This document shows positions 52,731-61,708 of a stretch of 64,000 nucleotides of DNA, one piece after another; position 1 is the first letter of the stretch; every line of letters begins with the position of its first letter. A program made the position numbers and the translations under genes. The DNA comes from Antrihabitans spumae (GTDB taxonomy: Bacteria > Actinomycetota > Actinomycetes > Mycobacteriales > Mycobacteriaceae). The notes beneath the pieces are model-generated. The model was not told the origin of the DNA. It did not search any database and worked only from the letters and a program-made list of their open reading frames with translations. Location of the stretch: positions 4,922 through 68,921 of the forward strand of contig NZ_JBIMSN010000032.1 of the NCBI RefSeq assembly GCF_043944905.1. The letters are read 5' to 3'.

Positions 52731-53860
52731 CAGCGGAGTTGGGCGGGACGGAAAGTCCTGCGCGGCAAGCTATTTCGTCGGCACGCCGGGTCGTCGTCAA
52801 GATCGGGTCGTCAGCATTGACGAGTCTGGCAGGCGGCATCGACCTGCAGCGGCTCGACCTGTTGGCCGATGCTGTCGAGGCGCGGATGCAGGCGGGCTCC
52901 GACGTCGTCGTCGTCTCGTCCGGTGCCATCGGCGCGGGTATGGCTCCGCTCGGATTGACTAGGCGGCCACAGGATTTGGCGACCAAGCAGGCTGCGGCAA
53001 GTGTCGGCCAACTAGCGCTGGCGCACGCATGGGGTACCTCGTTCACGCGGTACGGACGCACAGTCGGTCAGGTACTGCTCAGTGCAGACGACTTCGGTCG
53101 CCGTGAACACCATCGCAATGCGCAGCGCACCCTGGATCGGCTCCGCTCGCTCGGTGCCGTCGCGGTTGTGAACGAAAACGACACCGTGGCAACGGAAGAG
53201 ATCAGGTTCGGCGACAACGACCGCCTCGCCGCCCTCGTCGCGCATCTCGTGGGAGCCGACGCACTGTTTCTGCTGTCCGATGTCGACGGTCTCTACGACG
53301 GGGATCCTCGAAAAGGCGCGGCGACGATGATTCCGGAGGTTCGCAGCAGTGCGGATCTGGACGGCGTGATCGCAGGTTCCGGCGGTGCTCTCGGAACGGG
53401 TGGCATGGCGTCGAAGCTGTCGGCTGCCCGCCTTGCCGCCGACGCAGGCGTGCCGGTGCTGCTTGCCGCTGCGTCGGATGCTGCGGCGGCGCTCAGCGGT
53501 GGGCAGGTCGGAACCGCGTTCACCGCACGACCCGTTCGACTGTCCGCGCGCAAGTTCTGGGTGCGGCATGCCGCAGATGCTCGCGGCGCACTGGTGCTGG
53601 ATGCGGGTGCGGTGCGGGCTGTGTCGCGCCGGCGCAGCTCGCTGTTGGCTGCAGGCATCACGTCGGTTCGTGGCAGGTTCTACGGCGGCGACGTTGTCGC
53701 TCTCGTCGGTCCGGACGACGTCGTCGTCGCCCGCGGTGTCGTTGCCTACGACAGCACCGAACTCGAGAAGATGCTCGGTTCGTCGACTGCCGATCTGCCG
53801 TCCGAACTGCAACGGCCCGTTGTACATGCGGACGATTTGGTGGCGCTCGAACCGGTGTGA
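52727..53860 (+). CDS. proB: Glutamate 5-kinase
   Basis: A 377-residue kinase that phosphorylates glutamate in the first step of proline synthesis. The amino-acid-kinase domain shows VVVKIGSSALTS near residue 25, VVVSSGAIGAGM near 65 and the VNENDTVATEEIRFGDND segment; a PUA domain follows in the last 90 residues (RGALVLDAGAVRAVSRRRSSL in part). The GTG start lies in the obgE stop. The usual partner proA is not in the window. It is the last gene of the syntenic housekeeping block. Confidence 0.94.
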   Translation: MTAELGGTESPARQAISSARRVVVKIGSSALTSLAGGIDLQRLDLLADAVEARMQAGSDVVVVSSGAIGAGMAPLGLTRRPQDLATKQAAASVGQLALAHAWGTSFTRYGRTVGQVLLSADDFGRREHHRNAQRTLDRLRSLGAVAVVNENDTVATEEIRFGDNDRLAALVAHLVGADALFLLSDVDGLYDGDPRKGAATMIPEVRSSADLDGVIAGSGGALGTGGMASKLSAARLAADAGVPVLLAAASDAAAALSGGQVGTAFTARPVRLSARKFWVRHAADARGALVLDAGAVRAVSRRRSSLLAAGITSVRGRFYGGDVVALVGPDDVVVARGVVAYDSTELEKMLGSSTADLPSELQRPVVHADDLVALEPV

Positions 53861-53914
53861 GGGGTCCCTTGCCTCCGTCCAGCGGAGTGTGGGTGCCACC
53901 GACTCCGGACGTAC

Positions 53915-54805
53915 TCAGCCTGCGGCGAGGCCTTCGAGTACGTCGGAGCAGCCAGCGTGCAGTTTCACCGTCGCGACGTCGTCGCCGCGGGTGTAGCCAC
54001 GGTTGACGATCGCGATCGGTATGCCGAGCTTCGTTGCTCGTTTGACGAATCGCAGGCCAGACATGACGGTCAGCGAGGATCCCGCCACCAACAACGCGTC
54101 GGAGTTGTCGACCATGTCGTACGCGGCGGCGACACGTTCGCGTGGGACGCTTTCGCCGAAGTAGACGATGTCCGGTTTGAGTAGGCCGCCGCAGCGTTCG
54201 CAGTCGGCCATCCGAAAGTGCGCCGTGTGCTCGATCACCGCGTCGGCATCAGGTGCGATCTCCACACCTGTTGCGGCAGTGACAGATTCGGCGAATCCGG
54301 GATTCAGTTCGTCGAGTCGATCGGAAAGGGAATGGCGAGAAACCCTGTGGTTGCACGTCAGGCAGCGCACCTGGGCGTAGGTGCCGTGCAGATCGATGAC
54401 GTTGCGTGACCCCGCTTTGGTGTGCAGTAGATCCACATTCTGCGTGATGATGCCGGTGACCTTGCCGTCGCGTTCGAGGCGCGCCAGTGCGCGGTGACCA
54501 GCGTTGGGTGCGGACCCGTCCATGAACCGCCAGCCGATGTGATTGCGCGCCCAATAGTGCTTGCGGAACTCCGGGTCGCCGAGGAACTGTTGAATCGACA
54601 TCGGGTTTCTCGGCGGTGAGTCGGGACCGCGGTAGTCGGGAATACCGGAGTCGGTCGAGAGCCCTGCGCCGGTGAGCACAACCGTCCGCTTGCCGTCCAA
54701 CAGGTCGCGCAAGCCATCGACGCTGCGCTCGAGTGTGTCGCGAATGTTCAATCCAGGGCTACTTGTCGCCGTCGAGAATTGGTCTATGACAACAGTGAAC
54801 CCCAT
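53915..54805 (-). CDS. Sir2 family NAD-dependent protein deacylase
   Basis: A 296-residue sirtuin. NAD-binding GAGLS (46-50) with TDSGIPDYRG, the TQNVDLLH segment, the catalytic His in IDLHGT and a zinc-binding site with Cys pairs CLTC and CERCGG. It removes acyl groups from lysines, consuming NAD+. The ATG at 54805 would overlap the divergent glyoxalase-like gene by 20 bases; a TTG at 54751 leaves a 34-base gap and is an equally credible start, so the first 18 residues are uncertain. Convergent with proB. Confidence 0.87.
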   Translation of the reverse strand: MGFTVVIDQFSTATSSPGLNIRDTLERSVDGLRDLLDGKRTVVLTGAGLSTDSGIPDYRGPDSPPRNPMSIQQFLGDPEFRKHYWARNHIGWRFMDGSAPNAGHRALARLERDGKVTGIITQNVDLLHTKAGSRNVIDLHGTYAQVRCLTCNHRVSRHSLSDRLDELNPGFAESVTAATGVEIAPDADAVIEHTAHFRMADCERCGGLLKPDIVYFGESVPRERVAAAYDMVDNSDALLVAGSSLTVMSGLRFVKRATKLGIPIAIVNRGYTRGDDVATVKLHAGCSDVLEGLAAG

Positions 54806-55265
54806 CCCAGCCGGTTACCGCACCCTGACCCCGTTCCTCGCGGTCGCAGACGGTCCAGCGGCGCTCGACTTCTACGTTCGTGGCTTCGGCGCGGAAGTTG
54901 TCGATCGTATGGACGCACCCGACGGCAGCTTGATGCACGCGGAACTGCGCATCGGCGATTCGATGCTGCAGCTGTCCAACGACATGCCCGATTACGGAAT
55001 CAAAGCCCCGGAAGCGGGATGGGTGCATTCGTCGGTGGTCGTATACGTCGAGGACACCGACGCCTTTGTGGACCGGGCCGTTACCGCGGGCGCCACCCTG
55101 GTCGTGCCCGTTTCGAACGTGTTCTCGGGTGATCGGCACGGCGTCGTCATCGATCCTTTCGGTCACCGCTGGGCGGTGTGCACCAAGATCGAAGATGTCC
55201 CCGCCGACGAGGTTGCCCGGCGGGCTCGCGAGATGTTCTTCCCCGATGCTGCGTCGGCTCAATAG
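54786..55265 (+). CDS. VOC superfamily (glyoxalase-like) protein
   Basis: A 159-residue protein of the vicinal-oxygen-chelate fold (PhnB-like): FLAVADGPAALDFYVRGFGAEVVDRM at residues 16-40, an acidic metal ligand in HAELRIGDS, and the C-terminal DPFGHRWAVCT motif. The family includes glyoxalases, bleomycin-binding proteins and methylmalonyl-CoA epimerases; the exact reaction cannot be told. ATG 54786. Divergent with the sirtuin and convergent with the 2-hydroxyacid dehydrogenase, whose stop overlaps its end by seven bases. Confidence 0.82.
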   Translation: MTTVNPIPAGYRTLTPFLAVADGPAALDFYVRGFGAEVVDRMDAPDGSLMHAELRIGDSMLQLSNDMPDYGIKAPEAGWVHSSVVVYVEDTDAFVDRAVTAGATLVVPVSNVFSGDRHGVVIDPFGHRWAVCTKIEDVPADEVARRAREMFFPDAASAQ

Positions 55266-56179
55266 CCGGAGTTCCGGTCGACCTTGGCGATGAGATCCTG
55301 ACCGCTCGAGAATCTGGCGACGTTCGCGGCTACGTGATCCGCGAACGCCGCCACTCGGCGCTGTGGCGGATTCGAATCATGGGGCGTCACGATGGCGTTG
55401 GGTAGGGACCAGAGTGGGTGGCCGTCCGGGAGCGGTTCCGGATCGGTGACGTCGAGGCCTGCACCGCCGATCGAGTTGCTCGCGAGCGCAGCGACAAGAG
55501 CATCGGTGTCGATGAGGCTGCCACGTGCAATGTTGATGACCCACGACGTCGAACGCAGGGCGGCGAGTTCCTCGGCGCCGATCAGGTGCTTCGTCGCCGG
55601 CGTCGCGGGCGCAGCCACCACGACATGGTCGGTGCGCGACCAGATTTCACCGAGCCTGTTGACGGGCAACGTCTCGACCGCACCGGGCACGGGTCGGCCG
55701 GATCGCGACACCGCGATGACGTGTGCACCGAGCGCGGCAAGCATCGGGATCAGCGCTCGACCGATACCTCCCGCGCCGATGATCGTGACCGTTGCGCCGC
55801 GCAGGGTGCCGATGTGGGGAAGAAATTCCTGCTGCCGCCAACTGTCGGCAAGGATCTGCTCGGGCAGATAACGCACACCGGCAAGAAGTAGAGCCAGTGC
55901 GTGTTCGGCAACCGTCGGCGCGAATATTGCAGCAGCAGAGGTGAACTGAACGTCGGGGTGTCGCTCGATCACGCCGGCGGTGAAGAACTCCTCGATTCCC
56001 GCAGACGACAACTGCACCCATTCGATCGACTCGGGCAACTTCGGGAAGTCTGCGGGTCCTGCGGTCCATACCAATCCCCGAGCCTTGTCGAGGTCGCCCA
56101 CTGTGGCGTTCCCCCGCTCGATGGCGTCGACAAGCATCGGTTCGTGTTTCGGTCCGAGTGCGATCACAGTCGATGCCAT
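55259..56179 (-). CDS. D-isomer-specific 2-hydroxyacid dehydrogenase family protein
   Basis: A 306-residue NAD(P)-dependent oxidoreductase. Cofactor motif GAGGIG (135-140), Arg219 (INIARGSLID), Glu248 (DVTDPEPLP) and His267 (VTPHDSN) form the catalytic set. The ATG at 56179 is chosen; the upstream open frame is the antisense of ectD. It lies 22 bases after ectD in the same direction, so it may be transcribed with the ectoine genes, but TAGAGT seven bases before the ATG suggests its own leaderless promoter. Substrate unknown; no role in ectoine metabolism is established. Confidence 0.84.
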   Translation of the reverse strand: MASTVIALGPKHEPMLVDAIERGNATVGDLDKARGLVWTAGPADFPKLPESIEWVQLSSAGIEEFFTAGVIERHPDVQFTSAAAIFAPTVAEHALALLLAGVRYLPEQILADSWRQQEFLPHIGTLRGATVTIIGAGGIGRALIPMLAALGAHVIAVSRSGRPVPGAVETLPVNRLGEIWSRTDHVVVAAPATPATKHLIGAEELAALRSTSWVINIARGSLIDTDALVAALASNSIGGAGLDVTDPEPLPDGHPLWSLPNAIVTPHDSNPPQRRVAAFADHVAANVARFSSGQDLIAKVDRNSGY

Positions 56180-56186
56180 GTAAGCA

Positions 56187-56192
56187 ACTCTA
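56187..56192 (-). promoter_or_regulatory. Candidate -10 box before the 2-hydroxyacid dehydrogenase
   Basis: On the minus strand TAGAGT ends seven bases before the ATG, with no ribosome site. Fits a leaderless start inside the ect cluster. Confidence 0.4.
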
Positions 56193-56201
56193 TTCGTTCG
56201 A

Positions 56202-57119
56202 TCAGGTCGAGCGCAGGGGAGTGAAGTCGCGCTTGGCCAGGAACTCCGGACGCGGCGCAGGAGCCGAAAAGGGCTGGCCGAGCGTATTTTCGACGCTGTT
56301 GAACACAAGAAAGATGTTCGAGCGCGGATACGGAGTGATGTTGCCGTTCGAGCCGTGCATGCAGTTGGAGTCGAACACGGTCGCCGATCCGGCAGGCCCG
56401 GTAATCTGCTCGATGCCGAATTCGTTCGCCAAGCCGGTCAACGTCGCGTGATCGGGCGATCCGGTCACCGGGATGTGCTCGACCAGCGAGCGCTGAAAAT
56501 AGTCTTTCGGGGTTTCGCCGGCGCACGACACGAAACGCTGATGCGAACCAGCGATGATCATCAGGCTGCCGTTGACTTCGTAGTTCGGCGTCAACGCGAT
56601 CGACATGCTCATCGCGCGCGGCCGGGGCATCCCGTCCTCGGCGTGCCAGGTCTCGAAATCGGAGTGCCAGTAGAACGGTCCGCCCGTGAAGCCAGGCTTG
56701 AAGTTCAGTCGGCTCTGATGGATGTAGACGTCGCTGCCGAGGATCTGTTGCGCAACTCCGAGAACGTTGGGCCGTCGGGCCACCTCGGCAACCATCGAAC
56801 TCAGCAGGTGCACGTCGAAGATCGACCGCACGTCGCCGGTGCCCTGCTCGCGGATGACCCGTGGATCTGCGGCGAGGTCGGGCGACGTGGCAAGCCGCCC
56901 GATCTCGGAGTAGCAGGCCGCGACCTCGCCCGACGAGAGGACGGACGGCATGACGTGAAAACCCTTGTCCTCGTAGCGAGCTAGTTCAGCGGCGTGCAGC
57001 GACCCGTCCGTCAGTCCCGACCAGACCACAGGGTCGGGTCGGTCGACGACCGTGCAGACCGGTCCCTTGCGGGTCGGGTAGAGATCAGTCGCGATGGTGT
57101 TCGGTGTAGATGTCGTCAT
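56202..57119 (-). CDS. ectD: Ectoine hydroxylase EctD
   Basis: A 305-residue Fe(II)/2-oxoglutarate dioxygenase that makes 5-hydroxyectoine from ectoine. The EctD signature WHSDFETWHAEDGMPRPRA contains iron ligands His152 and Asp154; the third ligand is His255 (NCMHGSNGN). The N-terminal YPTRKGP stretch is typical too. ATG 57119, five bases after ectC. Its presence shows the strain can make hydroxyectoine as well as ectoine. Confidence 0.94.
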   Translation of the reverse strand: MTTSTPNTIATDLYPTRKGPVCTVVDRPDPVVWSGLTDGSLHAAELARYEDKGFHVMPSVLSSGEVAACYSEIGRLATSPDLAADPRVIREQGTGDVRSIFDVHLLSSMVAEVARRPNVLGVAQQILGSDVYIHQSRLNFKPGFTGGPFYWHSDFETWHAEDGMPRPRAMSMSIALTPNYEVNGSLMIIAGSHQRFVSCAGETPKDYFQRSLVEHIPVTGSPDHATLTGLANEFGIEQITGPAGSATVFDSNCMHGSNGNITPYPRSNIFLVFNSVENTLGQPFSAPAPRPEFLAKRDFTPLRST

Positions 57120-57124
57120 TCACT

Positions 57125-57532
57125 TCACGCTCCGGCAGGCTCGACTTCGACCAGTGGGTACACACCGTTCTCGTCGTGCACCTCGCGCCCGGTGACAGGC
57201 GGGTTGAACACGCACAACATCCGCATCTCGGTGCGCGGTTCGAGACGATGGCGTTCGTGGCCGTTCAGTAGATACATAGACCCCGGGCCCAATTCGTAAA
57301 CCTGGTCGTTGTCCAGGTCGGTCAGAGTGCCTTCGCCCTCGACGAGCCAAACAGCTTCGACGTGGTTCGCGTAGTGGAACTTGTTGACCGTCCCGGCCTT
57401 GATCGTCGTCTCGTGGAACGAGAAGCCGACGCGATCGCCGCCGAGCACGATCCGCTTGCTGCGCCAGTTGCCGTCGTCGCTGGTGATGTCGCGGTCGGTG
57501 CCGGTGATATCGGCAGTTGTTCGAACAATCAT
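57125..57532 (-). CDS. ectC: L-ectoine synthase
   Basis: A 135-residue cupin-type enzyme that cyclises N-gamma-acetyl-L-2,4-diaminobutyrate to ectoine. Signature MIVRTTADITGTDRDITSDD at the start and FHYANHVEAVWLVEGEG in the middle with the metal and substrate ligands; LNGHERHRLEPRT near the end. ATG 57532, 11 bases after ectB. Length is standard. Confidence 0.95.
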   Translation of the reverse strand: MIVRTTADITGTDRDITSDDGNWRSKRIVLGGDRVGFSFHETTIKAGTVNKFHYANHVEAVWLVEGEGTLTDLDNDQVYELGPGSMYLLNGHERHRLEPRTEMRMLCVFNPPVTGREVHDENGVYPLVEVEPAGA

Positions 57533-57543
57533 GGGTTACCTCC

Positions 57544-58806
57544 TCAGCCGCAGACCTTGGCGGTCGCGTCGGCGATGATGCGCAGACCGTGGTCGAGTTC
57601 GTCGTCGGTGATCGTCAGTGGCGGAAGCAGTTTCACAACCTCGTCGGACGGACCCGATGTTTCCGTAAGCAGGCCTGCCTCGAAGGAGTGCTGGCACACC
57701 TTGCTTGCGAGGTCGGCTTTTTCGAACACGAGCCCCTGGACCAGCCCGCGTCCACGCGTGGACACGCCGTCGAAAGCTGCTGCGAGACCGGCGAAGGATT
57801 CGTGAACCTTCTCGCCTTTCGCCATCGTCGACAGGTGCAGCGCGTCGTCGGACCAATAGTGGTCGAGCGCGGCCTTGGACGTCACGAACCCTGGGTTGAA
57901 GCCGCGGAACGTGCCGTTGTGCTCGCCAGGCCCCCAGATGTCGAGTTCGGGCTTCATCAGTGTCAGCGCCATCGGCATGCCGTACCCGCTGATCGACTTC
58001 GACAGAGTGACGATGTCCGGCGTGATGCCCGCGATCTCGAAGGAGAAGAACGGTCCGGTGCGGCCGCAGCCCATCTGCACGTCGTCGACGATCAGCAGGA
58101 TTTCGCGGCGTGAGCACAGGTCGGCAAGCGCGCGAAGCCACTCGGCACGCGCGACGTTGACGCCGCCTTCACCCTGAACGGTTTCCACGATCACGGCGGC
58201 GGGATGGTTCAGGCCCGAACCGGAATCGTCGAGCAACCGCTCGAACCAATGAAAATCCTCCATCGTGCCGTCGAAGTAGTTGTCGAACGGCATCGGAGTG
58301 GCGTGCACCAGCGGGATACCCGCACCGGCGCGCTTCATCGAGTTGCCGGTGACCGACAACGCGCCGAGCGTCATGCCGTGGAACGCGTTGGTGAAGTTGA
58401 TGATGGATTCGCGGCCGGTGACCTTACGAGCCAACTTCAGTGCGGCTTCGACCGTGTTGGAACCGGTCGGACCGGGGAACTGAACCTTGTAGTCGAGTCC
58501 ACGCGGATCGAGAATCCTCTGCTTGAACGTCTCGAGGAATTCACGCTTGGCCACGGTCGACATGTCGAGTCCGTGCGTGATGCCGTCGCTGACGATGTAG
58601 TCGACGAGGGCCTGCTTGAGGACCGGGTTGTTGTGCCCGTAGTTCAAGGCACCGGCACCTGCGAAGAAGTCGAGGTACTCGTTGCCGTTCTCGTCGCGAA
58701 TCCACGAGCCCTGCGCTGTCGAGAAGACCGTTGGCCAGTCTCGGCAATAGCTGCGGACTTCGGATTCGAGCGATTCGAAAATTGTGGGTTCTGAAATGGC
58801 GTTCAT
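57544..58806 (-). CDS. ectB: Diaminobutyrate-2-oxoglutarate transaminase
   Basis: A 420-residue class III PLP aminotransferase that converts aspartate beta-semialdehyde to L-2,4-diaminobutyrate, the first dedicated step. The PLP lysine is Lys270 (VTLSKSISGYGMP), the cofactor aspartate lies in IVDDVQMGCGRTG, and EIAGITPDIV is typical of EctB. ATG 58806 overlaps the ectA stop by four bases (ATGA), so translation is coupled. Confidence 0.95.
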   Translation of the reverse strand: MNAISEPTIFESLESEVRSYCRDWPTVFSTAQGSWIRDENGNEYLDFFAGAGALNYGHNNPVLKQALVDYIVSDGITHGLDMSTVAKREFLETFKQRILDPRGLDYKVQFPGPTGSNTVEAALKLARKVTGRESIINFTNAFHGMTLGALSVTGNSMKRAGAGIPLVHATPMPFDNYFDGTMEDFHWFERLLDDSGSGLNHPAAVIVETVQGEGGVNVARAEWLRALADLCSRREILLIVDDVQMGCGRTGPFFSFEIAGITPDIVTLSKSISGYGMPMALTLMKPELDIWGPGEHNGTFRGFNPGFVTSKAALDHYWSDDALHLSTMAKGEKVHESFAGLAAAFDGVSTRGRGLVQGLVFEKADLASKVCQHSFEAGLLTETSGPSDEVVKLLPPLTITDDELDHGLRIIADATAKVCG

Positions 58807-59357
58807 GATGTGCCGAGTTCCTTTCGGTTTTCAAACGGACCGACTGTGTAGAGCTCTTCTGCCTCATGAGCGTCGGGAAATACTCCTGCATCGAACAGGT
58901 CCTGCTTGTGGATCGATGTGTTGCGCCGCTTGGCGAGCGAGGTGAACAACGCGATCGACGCCGGGTTGTCCGGGCTGATCGTTGTTTCCAGTCGCGTAAT
59001 CGCTTGCGGCGCTGCTGCTTGCGCTGTCTTGTCGAGAAGACGGTCGAGCATGCGCACGGCGAGGCCTTTGCCTCGCTGACTGGAGTCCACGGCTACCTGC
59101 CAGACGAAAAGCGTGCCCGGGGCGTGTGGCCGGATGTATCCGGTGACAAATCCGACGACGTCACCCGCGACTTCGGCGACGATCGATGTGGTGTCGAAGT
59201 CCCTGCACCACAACAGGTAGGAATAACTCGAATTGACGTCGAGAACCTTGGACGCTTTCGCGATCTGCCAGAGCCGGACTCCGTCTGAGATCTGTGGACT
59301 ACGTAACGCCGTGTCCGGCACGGCGGCTGAGGTCGTTCTGTCTGAGGTCTGGGTCAT
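58803..59357 (-). CDS. ectA: L-2,4-diaminobutyrate acetyltransferase
   Basis: A 184-residue GNAT enzyme that acetylates diaminobutyrate at the gamma-amino group. The acetyl-CoA loop is VDSSQRGKGLAVRML, and SYSYLLWCRDFDTTSIVAE is the EctA-specific region. I chose the ATG at 59357 (MTQTSDRTT); a TTG seven codons upstream is possible. First gene of ectABCD. An inverted repeat GAGAC-N8-GTCTC lies 28 bases upstream (59385-59402), which could be the site of an osmotic-response regulator. Confidence 0.93.
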   Translation of the reverse strand: MTQTSDRTTSAAVPDTALRSPQISDGVRLWQIAKASKVLDVNSSYSYLLWCRDFDTTSIVAEVAGDVVGFVTGYIRPHAPGTLFVWQVAVDSSQRGKGLAVRMLDRLLDKTAQAAAPQAITRLETTISPDNPASIALFTSLAKRRNTSIHKQDLFDAGVFPDAHEAEELYTVGPFENRKELGTS

Positions 59358-59384
59358 CGGTCGAAACGAACGTAACAAGTGGGT

Positions 59385-59402
59385 GAGACGAATTCATGTC
59401 TC
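59385..59402. promoter_or_regulatory. Inverted repeat upstream of ectABCD
   Basis: GAGAC-GAATTCAT-GTCTC, arms perfect, 28 bases before the ectA start. It lies where an activator or repressor of the ectoine operon could bind. No EctR gene is adjacent. Confidence 0.45.
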
Positions 59403-59489
59403 GTTCGACTTGGTTACCCGTTAACTCGGATTTAACGCAGGTCGAGCATCAATTGTGATACTCGTCACGATTCGGTGGCGGCTTCGTGG

Positions 59490-61607
59490 CTACTTCGGTG
59501 TGGCCAAGGCCAGCGGGAGGACCGCGTCCGCGCCTGCCGCACGCAGCTCGCGCGCGGCGACGGTGAACGTCCACCCGGTGTCTGTCAGGGCGTCTACCAG
59601 CAGAATCGGCCCATCGACCCCGGTGAAGTCGGGAACATCCCACGCGCCGACCAACCCGGCAACTCGGTACGCGGAGTTCGCCGCAGAGACCGGCGGATGA
59701 TCAGGGCGCTCGCGCAGCACGCCGAGGTCCGTCAGCCTGCCGATCTCTGCAAGCTTGGCTGCCAGGCTTGCAACAAGGATCGGGTGCGTCGGCGATTCGA
59801 GCGCGACGACCGAGGTCGGCCGCTGCGCCCAGTCCCACGCCTTGAGGACCTGAATGCACGCGGCGACCACGGGATCGGGGACGGGCGCGTCCGGCGCATC
59901 CAGCAGACTGCGCAGCCGTTGCCCCCACCCCAGGTCGGCGAGTCGTCCGAGCACACGACCGGTCTCGGGTCCGTCGGTGATCTTGCCCGAGAGCTGCACA
60001 CCGAGTTTCGCCATCCCGGTCGGCCATTGTTTCCGCGGTGGCAGATCGATGCCAGGCCGGTCCAGCCGTTGTTTGGTCGCATCCAGTTCCGCGGTGTCGA
60101 CCGTGGGGTCGAGCCGGGTTCCGGTGCAGTTGTCGCAGCGTCCGCACGGGGCAGGCGTGTCCGTCAGGCCGGGGTCGTCGAGTTGCCTGCGGAGAAATTC
60201 CATGCGGCACACGGTGGTTCGCTGATATTCGAGCATCGCCTGCTGTTCGGACTCGCGTGCCTGATCGAGCCTTGCGTAGCGTTCCTCGTCGTAGGTCCAC
60301 GGCTCGCCTGTCGCAATCCAACCGCCGCGCACACGTTTGACGGCACCGTCGACATCGAGCACCTTCAGCACCATTTCGAGCCTGGTCCGATTGAGCTCGA
60401 CGAGCGGTTCCAACGCTTGGGTCGACAGCGGCTTGGCGGTGTCGAGCACGTCGATCACCTTCCGAACGAGGTGCTCGCGTGGGAAGGCGACCGATGCGAA
60501 GTAGCTCCAGATGCGCTGATCCTCGGCACCGGGAAGCAGAACGACCTCGGCACGATCGGTCGAGCGGCCGGCGCGTCCCACCTGCTGGTAGTAGGCGATC
60601 GGGGACGACGGCGCTCCTACATGGACGACGAAACCGAGGTCCGGCTTGTCGAATCCCATTCCGAGCGCCGATGTCGCGACCAAGGCTTTGACGTCGTTGT
60701 TCAGCAGCGCTATCTCGAGCATTTCGCGCTCTGCCGGATCGGTCTGTCCCGTGTAGGCCGACACCTTGTGGCCCTGGTCGGAGAGCAGATCGGCAAGGTC
60801 GCGCGCCGCCGAGACGGTCAGGACGTAGATGATGCCCGAACCAGGCAGGTCAGCGAGGTGCTTGGCCAGCCAAGCCGCCCGTTCGAGTGCGTCGTCGAGG
60901 CGAAGTACCGACAGATGCAGCGACTCCCGCTCTAGGGTGCCGCGCAGCACCAGCGTGTCCGCGCCGCCGACGCCGACCTGGGCAGCGACGTCTGCGACAA
61001 CACGATCGTTCGCGGTCGCCGTGGTCGCGAGGACGGGAATGCCATTACCGAGATCCGAGACGAGGGTCCGTATGCGGCGGTAGTCCGGTCGAAAGTCGTG
61101 GCCCCAGTCGGACACGCAGTGCGCTTCGTCGACGACGACGAGGCCCGCGTCGGCGGCGAGCGAGGGGAGTACCTGGTCACGGAAGTCCGGGTTGTTCAAC
61201 CGTTCCGGACTGACGAGAAGCACATCTATCTCACCGGCAGCGACCTTGGCGTGGATCTCGTCCCACTCGGTCATGTTGCCGGAGTTGATGGTTGCCGCAC
61301 GGACCCCCGCGCGTTCCGCGGCGGCGACCTGGTTGCGCATCAACGCCAGCAGCGGCGAGACGATGACCGTTGGTCCCATGCCGCGCGCTCGCAGCAACTT
61401 CGCCGAGATGAAGTAGACAGCCGACTTGCCCCACCCGGTCCGCTGCACAACCAGCGCGCGCTTACGTTGCACGACCAAAGCCTCGATAGCTGTCCACTGA
61501 TCGTCACGGAGCGTGGCATTCGGACCCGCCAGCTCACGAAGCAGTTGCTCGGCATCGGCGCGGAGGTCGGGGGTCGGCTGCGCGGCGTGCAGGTCGGGGG
61601 AGGTCAT
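59490..61607 (-). CDS. RecQ family ATP-dependent DNA helicase with PRTase-like tail
   Basis: A 705-residue protein. Helicase motifs: QRTGWGKS (55-62), the DEAH box VVVDEAHCVSDWGHDFRP, TTATAN, and motif VI QVGRAGRSTD. A RecQ zinc-binding segment with CRMEFLR and CGRCDNC follows (about 480-520). The last 200 residues are not HRDC; they end in a phosphoribosyltransferase-like segment with the PRPP loop GPILLVDALTDTGWT (666-680), in which one of the usual two acidic residues is Ala. Likely a 3'-5' helicase of recombination or repair. ATG 61607; a palindromic repeat lies upstream. Confidence 0.87.
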   Translation of the reverse strand: MTSPDLHAAQPTPDLRADAEQLLRELAGPNATLRDDQWTAIEALVVQRKRALVVQRTGWGKSAVYFISAKLLRARGMGPTVIVSPLLALMRNQVAAAERAGVRAATINSGNMTEWDEIHAKVAAGEIDVLLVSPERLNNPDFRDQVLPSLAADAGLVVVDEAHCVSDWGHDFRPDYRRIRTLVSDLGNGIPVLATTATANDRVVADVAAQVGVGGADTLVLRGTLERESLHLSVLRLDDALERAAWLAKHLADLPGSGIIYVLTVSAARDLADLLSDQGHKVSAYTGQTDPAEREMLEIALLNNDVKALVATSALGMGFDKPDLGFVVHVGAPSSPIAYYQQVGRAGRSTDRAEVVLLPGAEDQRIWSYFASVAFPREHLVRKVIDVLDTAKPLSTQALEPLVELNRTRLEMVLKVLDVDGAVKRVRGGWIATGEPWTYDEERYARLDQARESEQQAMLEYQRTTVCRMEFLRRQLDDPGLTDTPAPCGRCDNCTGTRLDPTVDTAELDATKQRLDRPGIDLPPRKQWPTGMAKLGVQLSGKITDGPETGRVLGRLADLGWGQRLRSLLDAPDAPVPDPVVAACIQVLKAWDWAQRPTSVVALESPTHPILVASLAAKLAEIGRLTDLGVLRERPDHPPVSAANSAYRVAGLVGAWDVPDFTGVDGPILLVDALTDTGWTFTVAARELRAAGADAVLPLALATPK

Positions 61608-61650
61608 TGCCCCAACGTTAGGCGGCCCCGCCGACAGAAGGGCCCCCGGC

Positions 61651-61696
61651 CTCGTGAGTCTTTTCGGCGGTTCCGCCCTCCGAAAGTGCTCACGAG
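61651..61696. repeat. Dispersed palindromic repeat, copy D
   Basis: Inverted repeat with arms CTCGTGAGTCTTTTCGGCGG and CCTCCGAAAGTGCTCACGAG, followed by GCGCGTAGCGCC. It lies between the stop of rtcB and the start of the recQ-like gene on the minus strand. Confidence 0.75.
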
Positions 61697-61708
61697 GCGC
61701 GTAGCGCC

